NCBI GenBank assembly: GCA_037447655.1
Contig: JBBHKE010001097.1
Coordinates: 1 to 27,500 of the forward strand
Direction of reading: 5' to 3'
Length of the DNA stretch: 27,500 nucleotides
Origin: Zygnema cylindricum
Lineage: Eukaryota; Streptophyta; Zygnematophyceae; Zygnematales; Zygnemataceae
Position 1 is the stretch's first letter. Every line of letters begins with the position of its first letter. The notes below the pieces were generated by a model. That model ran no database searches. It was not told the origin of the DNA and saw only the letters and a program-made list of their open reading frames with translations. This document shows positions 10,401 through 19,800 of this stretch, piece after piece. The position numbers were made by a program, and so were the translations under genes.

Positions 10401-13400
10401 CGAGGCTCATGTGGACCACTTAACTAAATAGTGTTATTAACACTAATTTATGATTTTGGGTAAAAAAAACACTCACTCAAATCAGAGTGATTAACTCTAA
10501 TAGCAATTGGCAGTGTACAGTTGCAAGACCTCACCCACAGGACTCAAATGATCATAATGTTACCAAGTGTCACAAACATGTCATACCTTTGCCTTAACAA
10601 ACAATGAAAGACAGCTTGTTTCCCAAACAAAAACAGAGGCAAAACCGTTTCAATCACATGACTACAACGTAACCAAAAATAATGTGGTCCTTTCATCAGA
10701 GACTAACGTAGAAGCAGCTTTTGCTTAGTATACATCCTTATGATCGCTGATGTGTTTCCAGATTTCACCAAACTTAAACATGACGAGGTGGATATATTGT
10801 AAACATCACTCACCGTGCATCTGCATCTCGACGTTGAAGTTCTTGCTGTAGGACAACCACTCGTGTACGAAGCTCAAGATTTTCCTTAGCTGTTGATTCT
10901 CGCTGCTGTGTCTGCAGGGATCAAAACCCAGAGGACGCACATGAGTCAACAAAAGGAGAGTATTGCAACAAAAAAGGTCTAAAATTTCCAATTCCAGCTA
11001 AACAACGAAAATTTACGAAGTCTATTTTCCAAAAATGAATGGGCATGGCCATAAGTACATTTGCTAGCGCAGAGTTTAAAGTCACCATTTGCTTCGTTGA
11101 AACATAACATCATCTTTCCTAACAGGCACATACATTCTTCACCGTATGATAGATTTACTGAACCGCCAATTTTTCATCCAGAGTTGTAATTTGCACAACT
11201 TGTGAGCACTTATGGGCAACAACATGCCTGATTGGAGGTGAATTGCAGCACAATCTAATTTTATAGGAATGTTGGCAAACAGGCAAACAACAATAGAATA
11301 TAGGAATCACACACAGGCTGAGATGTCATTACACTGGTTTGAAGTGCTGTCTCCAACTTGACCCGTTCCTCTTCATGCGAGGATTCTTGTGCTTGAAGGG
11401 TTGCTAGCTCCGTCTCCCTCTGAATGTATGCAGATGCTCCTGCATACTGGTTCATGGTCCACAGACTTCAGTTTACTGCCACCGAAGTCTAATTAGGAAA
11501 CTATACGAGCCCCGTGACTGGTACACCGTGAATCGCTATCAGTGTTAATGTTTTTTTTCTCTTAAAACATCTTTTCCCCGTACACACTTGTCGGATTGTG
11601 GATAAAACGGTTGCGATTGAAAGGTAAGGTTCTCAGCTTCCAATTGGCGGTCTCAAATTGGAAATCGGACTAGTGTGCACGGAGAAAATATGTTTTAAGT
11701 GGCGAAAAAAATATTAACATTAATAGCGATACACGGTGTACTGGCGCAGTAATCATAGAAACCGTGAAAAAAATGTACAATTTTGTAAAAAACGTACAAT
11801 TTCTGTATGATTACAGTGATTACTGGCCAATATCGACAGTAGTAGTTCATGTATAGCTCCCTATATCATCCAAGCTTAGCTCAATGTGTTCCAGGGAAAC
11901 TAAACATGGGAAAGGGTCCGAGCAAGCCATGCCCTTACACCAGATAATTATACTGATCATTGCATGATTCCAAGCAAAAAAATCGGGTGAAAAAATTAGA
12001 AGAACAGTATATTTTCAATCTCTCAACAAATAAAAGAACAACATCAACTTGCAGAGCTACAAAATGAACAAAGACAATCCAACCTGATTTTTCCTTCCAT
12101 GTAAATGTTAAGCAAGTATGCTGGTACTCATTTTGAGTTTTTTGTACAATTAAGGATCCTTAGAAACTGATTCTTCAGTGTCCAGAGGTTAAAATTTACA
12201 GATTAACTGAAAATGTTTACTTCGATGAGATAACAAAAAAATACTAATATACATTCACCATTATTCAAACATTATCGCCAAAAGACACAAAACAACGGGG
12301 TTCCAATCCCAATCTTTCTTTCATTTAAAGTCTTTGCATGTGTAAGTTTTGCATGATATCCTCCTGTTCCAAACCTCATCAAAATTTCTCTAAAATATAG
12401 CCTTTAATAATTTTCAAACCAAAAGTAATGTCCCAACATTATGGAGTCAATCAACTTCTCTACATCTTACCAGCTTGCCTTGCAAAGATCAAATTGTTTC
12501 TGTTTCAAGTTTCTCTGCATCTTTCCAACACTAAAAAATAAAAATGACTACAGACTGCATAATTTTTTCGGCTAAACACTACACTTTGTCACAAAACAGA
12601 AAAGAAAGAAAACTCCAGGCAGGAACCCCAGTCCTTCACTTATAGACCCATGATCTCCTACCCTATTTTCAAAGATTTGGAGTCAAACAGTGAGTGCACT
12701 ATGCAGAGGTACCCTTCAATCCAATCCATTTCCTCCCCAAAATACTTTCCCAAATCTCCCCCTCCTCTCCCTGGAATTGGTTGATTACAGCTGGTTCAAA
12801 AAGCTGACAGAAAACTCACCAAAAGACGAACGCAGCCATCCCAAAATTGCTCTCCTGACTGTAAACCGACATAAAACGCCAAAAAAAACAGGAAAAACAC
12901 ACATTCATCGTCATCATCTCGTCATACCAAACTTGAGGATAAACTATCAGCTTCATGTGCCAAAAACAAAATCACCAATACGCTATTTGCTGGACAATGC
13001 ACATTGCCTTTAAATTTTGCTAATGAAGAAACATGTCTACAGGCATTCACAGCCAACTAATACGGGTAATTATATGCATGTAATAACTGGCAATACCGGC
13101 CAATTATCACCGTAATCGTCCAGAAAAATGTACATTATAAAATCCATCGCTTGTCTGTACGAATAATATTCAGCACCAGTAACGCGTGTTACAGGACTTG
13201 TACACAGCCCCTGCAACAGTCATTTAACTTCCTTTCTAAAGTCGCTGGGTAAAAAAAAACCGCTAAATCGAGTGATACCTGAAAACTTCAACAACCAAAA
13301 ACAAAAAAAATAAAAAACTAACCTGCCCTTCTCTTTGAAGCCGAAGTGCAGTTAAAGACACCAGATCTTCATGCAATTTTGCAAAGCGCCTGTTTTAACA

Positions 13401-14660
13401 AAACCCATTGTGATAGCTAGAAGTTAATAAGATTGACGACTGCATCACGTTTGTCAACAAAAGTGTGGTATATCAACATTCTAATTGATAATCAAAGAAG
13501 CTTTTAGACCTGTTCACTAAGAAGTTTAAATTGTTCTAGTCAACAATTCAAGAAACTTCTACATATAAGTTCCATTTGTTACGTCGACAATCCAACAAAT
13601 ATTTGAATCTGTTCACTGATAAGTTTGAATTGTTCATAAAAACAGCGTTATTAACTTAAATAGCATTGCCGAGAGCAGAAGAAAAAGGCTAGTATTAAAC
13701 TACACCGAACCAACAAAGAAATAAATTATACTAAAAACGAAAACATATGCAAAAGATGTTTGAAAAATGTGACCATTGTTCAAAAATGAGGATAACTGTG
13801 GTAATATGATATGTACGTAGTTTGTACAATCGGCACAATATGAGTATAAGACAAATTTTATTTAGGAAAATCCAAACTAGACGCATACAATGTGGCCTCA
13901 TTTTCCACGTGTTAGGATTATGATTTTGACAGCCCATATTCAAACCAATAGTCAAATGATAATGTCAGAATATGAAAGAAAAAAAAGGATGAGTACTATC
14001 CTTCAATGGTTTACTATGAATGATGCATTTTATGTACTTACTGCAAAGTGCTGATAGTGTTATAAATTGAATCAAACATATATTCTTAATATATATACTT
14101 GGATATTTTGATTCATCAACCTACTATTGGAGGAATATATCTGCAATTTCACTACATTGAGTATCTGCATCTAATCTCTGACTTTGGAACCAGGTATTCC
14201 AAAGTCGCAGTTTTAACTGTCCCATCTGAAACCAGAATCTGTTTTTTTCTAAAATCAAAAACTTCAATTTACACAATTGAAGGGCACATTCTGCAAGGTT
14301 ACTAAAACGCAGGCTACAAGATTTTTAAACAAACAGACTTAAGAGTCTAAATTATAGTCTTAATAAACTTAAGATTCTATACTCACTCTTTCCAAATAGC
14401 TGCAAAAACCTAAAACACAGACTCCATTTTTTTCCAAATTAATAAAATACTGAAAATTTCACTCACTCTTTCCAAATGGCCCGCAAATCTTGTTCTGTAA
14501 GAAACTCCGTTCCATTTTGAAGTTGTAAGGCAAGCCTGGCGAGTTGCTGGTGCTTTGAATTGGCTCTGTCAATGCCATACGAATCCGTGCCTAAGGCTTG
14601 GAGCTCGGAAAGAAGGAGCTGTGTTTGTTGGTAATACTCCCGTAGCTTTGCCGCATTCAT
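7433..14660 (-). CDS. Coiled-coil protein of unknown function, eight exons (485 residues in the simplest model)
   Basis: Exons in transcript order: 14660-14467, 13389-13323, 11446-11333, 10911-10814, 10241-10130, 9542-9411, 8425-7976, 7723-7433. All junctions are GT-AG and keep one frame. Residues 1-65 begin MNAAKLREYYQQTQLLL; about 66-270 are rich in Glu, Gln, Arg and Leu with heptad-like spacing (ETELATLQAQESSHEEERVK, RERDEAVSTLKQVDEDNHVL, NALIREKLEKQLIEKLQ), typical of a coiled coil. Residues 275-390 are polar and probably disordered, with a triple PLSTL repeat. The end is basic (SVVKGARSILRGVGGRARGF) then acidic. There is no signal peptide or membrane segment. A structural or scaffold role is inferred; I do not recognise the family. 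Weak points are the exon 2-3 junction, where the acceptor at 11447 has little pyrimidine tract, and a candidate extra exon at 12471-12514. The start is the first Met of the first exon. Confidence 0.85.
8195..8242 (-). repeat. Triple PLSTL (15-bp) coding repeat in the coiled-coil gene
   Basis: Three consecutive PLSTL units followed by PQVD, around residues 301-316, in the seventh exon. The DNA units differ at third positions (CCGTTATCCACG, CCGTTATCCACA, CCATTGTCTACT), so the duplication is not very recent. It lies in the low-complexity region after the coiled coil. Confidence 0.85.
10394..10514. repeat. Dispersed ~120-bp repeat, family 3, copy 1 (intronic)
   Basis: Shares a block order with 19094-19219: TTTGCCACG, GGCTCAT, TAAATAG, ATTA-CACTAATT, ATGATTTTGG, AAAACACT, then TAACTCTAATAGC and GGCAGT. 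It lies in the intron between the 10911-10814 and 10241-10130 exons of the coiled-coil gene. No clear target duplication was found. Confidence 0.65.
11522..11740. mobile_element. Fold-back MITE, family 2, copy 1 (about 215 bp)
   Basis: The ends are long inverted repeats: TACACCGTGAATCGCTATCA at the left against the complement of TTAATAGCGATACACGGTGTA at the right. Pairing resumes further in (CTTAAAACATCTTTTCCCCG against GGAGAAAATATGTTTTAAG), so most of the element can fold on itself. It is flanked by TA at both ends, consistent with a Tc1/mariner-like TA target, although CTGG also repeats on both sides (11518-11521 and 11741-11744). It sits in the intron after the 13389-13323 exon. A sister copy is at 22378. 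Confidence 0.8.
12471..12514 (-). other. Candidate additional or alternative exon of the coiled-coil gene
   Basis: On the minus strand a 44-nt stretch lies between a CAG acceptor and a strong donor (CTG|GTAAGA). In the frame arriving from the preceding exon it reads RNLKQKQFDLCKAS, which fits the coiled-coil composition. It leaves phase 2, so it needs the following exon to start upstream of 11446, at an AAG acceptor adding LWTMNQ; the protein then grows by 21 residues. Using the further-upstream TTAG acceptor (60 nt, start 12530) gives an in-frame TGA, which would make it a poison exon. Confidence 0.4.
14381..14480 (-). repeat. Duplicated splice-donor segment of the first coding exon (coiled-coil gene)
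   Basis: ACTCACTCTTTCCAAAT occurs at 14461-14477 (the real exon end and donor, read on the minus strand) and again at 14381-14397. The copies are exactly 80 bp apart, with weaker similarity continuing for perhaps 50 bp. The second copy reproduces the last bases of the exon plus GTGAGT inside the intron. Reading through to it would meet a TGA at once. Confidence 0.7.
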
Positions 14661-15324
14661 ATTCTTTCCGTAGTTTCGGATTTGAAAAATTCCGTAACAA
14701 AGTTCCTTTCTACGCTAAGAAATTTTTATCGAGTTGTTGAGTGAAACTCTTTCTGAAGCATTTCAGTAGTGTTTCCAGAAAAAGCGCTACACTTTACATG
14801 CATATATATTATAGAAAGTAGCTCTTACTGAAAGAAACTCGTACTTCTAAGGGACGGTCCATGCATTATGATGGTATTACCAAATTGTCAGTAACTTTGT
14901 ACAGCTTACTATGATTTTAAAGTTTAATGGAAGCATTACTTGTTGCAAGACCTGATTAACCAATGCTTAATGCTTTGCAGTAGTTGTGTGCATGACCCTC
15001 CAACCATCCAATATCCTCACAAGTGCTTTTGACTACAACCATTCGAAATTTTGACGCTGTCATAGAAGCACTTTTACCGGTTTATATTCCACAAACCTAA
15101 GATCCAAATTTCCGCTTGCAGCTTCCAACTGCCCAACCTGTTAAAGTTTGGATCATAATTCAAATGTGTGAAAACAATTGGAAACAATATTTGTTGTGTA
15201 TCGTATTTTACGCGTATTATGAGGCATTTTAGTATTTTACCCTAATTTTACTATTTTAGGGTCTAGTACGCGTATATTATGTGGATACCACATGAAGCGT
15301 TTTCAATGGTTTTTGACTTTTTGC
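14661..15324. other. 5' flank of the coiled-coil gene, with a possible stray exon at 15098-15140
   Basis: Between the start codon at 14660 and MITE copy B. On the minus strand, 15140-15098 has an acceptor-like CTTTAACAG, an open stretch reading VGQLEAASGNLDL, and a GTTTGT donor. Joined to the first coding exon it gives no clean frame, so it may be a 5' exon of another transcript or chance. No TATA box was convincing. Confidence 0.3.
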
Positions 15325-15796
15325 CATAGTTGTTCACGGCGTTTAGTGCGAACGATTTAATCACGACGAATTATACGTATCAAACGCATTGAACCTTTTG
15401 GAAAAATCGTAAAAATCGTTAATGAATTTATGTCCGTACTATTCCGTACATGTAAACAAAAATAAATTTCACATATACCGCAGTTTGTACCATTTTCGTA
15501 CATTTTTCGTATCTTTTCGTAATAGTCCGTACATTTTTTGTTCAATTCCGTACATTCCCATAAAATTTCTGTTCAGTTTACCGGACAGAAAGTACTACGA
15601 AGTGCAGCGTATCTTTTCGTCAAATCCCGTACATTTACCGTACATCTATCGTAAAATACCGTACAGTTCCGTGAATTAGCCGTTCAGTTTACCAGACAGA
15701 AAGTACATCGCGTTTTTTTTTCGATTTATTCAAAAGTCACGAATTATACGTTTTAATCGTAAAAAAGGAAAAAATCGCGCGATTTGAACAACTATG
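15325..15796 (+). mobile_element. hAT-like MITE, copy B (472 bp), with perfect 8-bp target-site duplication
   Basis: Ends are CATAGTTGTTCACGGCG and CGCGCGATTTGAACAACTATG-like. A perfect 8-bp duplication, CTTTTTGC, sits at 15317-15324 and 15797-15804. Inside are many CCGTAC/CGTACA motifs and two copies of the TTCAGTTTACC-GACAGAAAGTA module at 15572-15594 and 15683-15705. There is no transposase frame, so it is non-autonomous. It lies between two divergently oriented genes. Confidence 0.9.
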
Positions 15797-15824
15797 CTTT
15801 TTGCACATTTGAACTGCCATATGC

Positions 15825-16305
15825 CATAGTTGTTCACGGCGTTTCGTGCGAACGATTTAATCGCGACGAATTATACGTAACAAACGCATTGAACCTTTTG
15901 AAAAAATCGTTAAAATCGTTAAAGAATTTTTTCCGTACAATTCCGTACATGTAAACAAAAATAAATTTTACATATCCCGCAGTTTGTACATTTTCCGTAC
16001 AGTTCCCGTCATATTTCGTCATTGTCCGTACAATTCTGGTACAATTCCGTACGTTTCCCGTTAAATTTCTGTTCAGTTTACCGGACAGAAAGTACTATGA
16101 AGTGCAACGTATCTTTTAGTCAAATTCCGTACTTTTTGGGTACAAAACCGTAAAGTTAATGTACACACCGTACAGTTTCCGTAAATTCTCCGTTCAGTTT
16201 ACCGGACAGAAAGTACATCGCGTTTTTTTCCGATTTATTCAAAAGTCACGAATTATACGTTTTAATCGGAAAAAAGGAAAAAATCGCGCGATTTGAACAA
16301 CTATG
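15825..16305 (+). mobile_element. hAT-like MITE, copy C (481 bp), with near-perfect 8-bp target-site duplication
   Basis: Same orientation and ends as copy B, starting 28 bp after it. Flanks read CCATATGC (15817-15824) and CCATATGG (16306-16313), 7 of 8 matching. The internal module repeats at 16072-16094 and 16193-16215. Its different target duplication shows that it arose by its own insertion rather than by tandem duplication of copy B. Confidence 0.88.
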
Positions 16306-16509
16306 CCATATGGTTTCATTGGTTTGTATATTCGGATGGTTTCTGGCTCAGCCACTCAGTAACCGGTTTCGTAATTACGGCGAAATCCGTTCTATGTAGT
16401 AAGCAGAAAGTAAGAAACCGTTGCGACAGTTGAGTCATGCATGGAAGTTTACTCGCGTAACAGTTTGGAAGTCCCACGGGAATATTTTCTATGTAATATC
16501 TTTGTGTTC

Positions 16510-16537
16510 AGTTCCCTGTCACTGGTGACAGGGAACT
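16510..16537. promoter_or_regulatory. Perfect 28-bp palindrome (13-bp arms, 2-bp centre) upstream of the DJ-1-family gene
   Basis: AGTTCCCTGTCAC and GTGACAGGGAACT are exact reverse complements separated by TG. It lies about 325 bp upstream of the start codon at 16863. It could be a dimeric factor-binding site, a hairpin in a 5' leader, or a remnant of a small insertion; function is not shown. Confidence 0.5.
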
Positions 16538-16862
16538 CCTGAAGGGCATCGACTCCTAAACAGTATTTTCCATGTCACTATGCCAGCTATGCTGTTGACG
16601 TGGCTTTTTAAAAGTGAAAACTGCACGGAGGGTACAGGCCACCTAGCTTCTTTTCCCACGTGCATTGCAGTGTATCTCGCCTTTTTGACCACGCGTCACT
16701 CAGCTCTCTTTGGATGCTTTGTTCACACAACCATATTGGGATATAATTGATCCTGTTCACACGAGGTTGTAAGTGAACTTGCGAGTTTTAAGCTTGCAGG
16801 TTCACCTTCAGACTTTCCTCCAAATTTGTGAGTTCAAATTTGGGAGTTTATAAAAATCTCCA

Positions 16863-19800
16863 ATGCTTTGTTTGAGGCGATTGCTGCTCATGGAATTTTC
16901 AGCTACACGAAATCCCAACCCTGCTGCAAGACTTCTAACAGAGGGTTGCCATTCTGTTGGTCAATATTGTACAGTAAATTTTACAAAGAAAAGGCCTATT
17001 GAATTGACTGTAACATCAAAACTTGAAGCAAGTTCTTCGAGGACAAACAGTTTCATACCTTGCGTTTCTCAAAAAAATTGGAAGAATACTAAGCAAAAAT
17101 TTTGTAAACTTAGTACTGCTGACATTGGAAAACACAACAAATTGACTGGCAGGGAAATTAAGAGCGAGATGGCCACACCAGATATTGGCATTAGTCAAGG
17201 AGTTGATACAGGAAATTGGCTTCAACAAGGAAAAGTGTTAATTTGTCTTTCTGGTAATGCGTACTTGCCTTTCCATTCCAATGTTGTCAAAAATTGGCTT
17301 TGTTTTACATCTTCTTACTTTTCTGACCAGCTTACAGGCAAGAAGTTTTCAAATGTTTTTTATTACTGCCATTCTTGACGCGCGTATGTGAGAACTTGTC
17401 AAACAAGAATGTCATTTTTTGTTCAACTGTTCAAAATTATAGTGTAGAAATGTTATGTAAGTGGACTGTAGGCCTATTCATGAAGGCTAGTCATTAGACC
17501 AGGGAGATATTTGGAGTGGCTCTCTTATATTGCAACTTTGCAAATTTAATCTGGAGGATATTGAGTATAAGATGGTGATGGTTGGAACCATTTTCTTGGC
17601 AGGTGCTGATCACATTACGCTTCAGAAAGGAAAGGAACAGGAGACAGGATTCTTTCTAAAGGAGTTAGGAAGGCCCTTGATTAAACTGCTGGAGAATGGT
17701 TTCGATGTTATGGTAATGCATGATTTTTTTTGCTTTAAATCAGAAATAAAGAAAAAACAGACAAAGAAAGAAAAACACAACAAAGACAGTGGAGAAAGAT
17801 GGATAAAATTCTAGTGGAGAGGAACAAAGAATGTACCCTTACTTCTGTGATAACGATTTAAATTGTAGATGAGCGTCGAGGTCGGTTTTATCTATACTGT
17901 CAAATACAGATATCAGAATAATACAACTTGAACAATTTGTATTTTTTTGATACAGTTCGCAAATCCAACGGGGGAAGCGCCAAAGATGGATCCAATGTCC
18001 GACAGTAGTATTTGGTTTTTGAAGCTATGGTCAGGTAGGACGTTGTTCAAGAAAATCAATGAGTATCAAAAAACATTTATTTTTTGTTGGTTGAGATCTG
18101 AAGCTTCAGGCTTTCAAGGCTCTCAAATGGAAGTTAAATGCGTTAATTTGGGTAAGACGGTAAAGACAGGGAAGGTTATGAAAAGGTTATGGAATAGAAC
18201 TTAAAACAAATTGCACAATGTTGTGTAGGCCAAATGAATATCTCTGAGCGCATGCTTGAGTGTTAGATTGAAATACTGTTCAGTTTATTAATTGAATGCG
18301 TTTTCTTTTAGTGACAGTTAATTTATTGCACCATGTTCAGAGTTGAAAAATGAGAAGGCAGTACTTCACAAAATGGAGGTAGAAAAAACCTTCAACTCAC
18401 CTCGAAAATTCTCGTCCATCAAGGATGAGGAGTTGAACCAATTCATTGGGGTGCTACTTCCCGGAGGTCAGTTTTCTACCACCAACGGCTGTTGCACATT
18501 TTATTTTTCCATGGCTAGAGCAGTTCAAGATTTGGTAAAGCTTTAATTTCTTTTTTCAGAACTTTTGATTGTTCCCTATGTGCCAATCTAGTGTAGTAAT
18601 GAACTCTCAAACTCTCACAATTATATTTCATTTTAGCAAACACAAAAGGTCATACATTCATAAAGCTGGCATATTATTGTTCCTATTTTATGTTTCATTC
18701 TAGGAAAAGGTTGGCTTAAGATTATTCCTATTTTCATTCTTCTTTGTATTGACCAAACAGGTCATGCACCAATGGCGGATTTATGGCAAGATGCTGACCT
18801 CGGACGCATTCTTTTACACTTCCATTATCTGAACAAGCCAACAGGTTTGCTTGGCTCGTTTTACATAGAAATGCTGTGACATATTTGTCAGAGGATGGTT
18901 GAGTATCTTCCGTAGACCGTGTGTTATACAGTGCAAGTTTTGCAAACCAAAAACTTGAAAGTTTGATTGGTAGTCTTTTTTCGCGTCAAACATTTTTTGC
19001 TTTTTGCAACTGAGTTTCTTCAACGTATGCTTGCTGTAGAACACCACCCGTCGCTATTAGAGCTAATGAAGTATAAGCAACTACTTAAATTTATGTTCTG
19101 CCACGTGGCTCATTATGGGTCACGTAATTAAATAGCGTATTAGCACTAATTCATGATTTTGGTGTCAGAAAAACACTTACTCGATTTGGAATGATAAACT
19201 CTAATAGCGATGGCCAGTTTGGGTTTCATGCTGACCCGTTAGTAAACATTAGTACATCGTCTTGTCTGCTGTTTGAAGAATTCAATTACTTTGTTATCTA
19301 TTCGACAATGATGATATTTAAATTTACCGTTATATCGCTTCAGTAGCCTACCAATATGTAAATACCAATTCCACCAGTAAAGAATGATTTAAATTTACTG
19401 TTGTTCTATCGCTTCAGTAACCACCAGATAGTGTAAATGCCATTTCCACTAGTAAAGAATGATTGGAGTTTATTTTTTGTATGCAGGGATGATCTGTCAT
19501 GCTCCTATTGCCCTTTTGTCCACCAAGCAAGTGGAAGTAAGCAAGCCTTGGGCGTACAAGGGCTATAAGCTAACCTGTTATTCAAACGAAGAAGAGAAGT
19601 TGAATGAAGCTTTGTGGGGGCAAAACTTGCCATACAAGGTATGCCTTTGACAAGTTAGGCTTCAATTTCTGTAACACATCAATACATCCTCAGATTGAAC
19701 TTATCCGTCTTTCTCTTCTTGTATCTCTCCGACAAACTCCCAATTAGGGTCTATTACAAAGAGTTCTCATTGAAAACTTTCTATTGTTAGAGATTTTTGG

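Noticed and set aside
12690-13013. 107-codon plus-strand frame
   Set aside because: Intronic, wrong strand, no recognisable domain.
14180-14206. 10-bp inverted repeat GACTTTGGAA / TTCCAAAGTC with a short loop
   Set aside because: Intronic, a single copy with no context; a stem of this size is not rare in a window this long.
17254-17378. Read-through of DJ-1-gene exon 1 to a stop at 17378
   Set aside because: Splicing at GTAATG (17254) restores the family motif KVLICLSGADHITL and the right phase.
18035-18204. Continuation of DJ-1-gene exon 3 (LFKKINEYQK...)
   Set aside because: Splicing at GTAGGA (18035) joins in phase to the next conserved exon; the continuation runs to a stop and lacks family residues.
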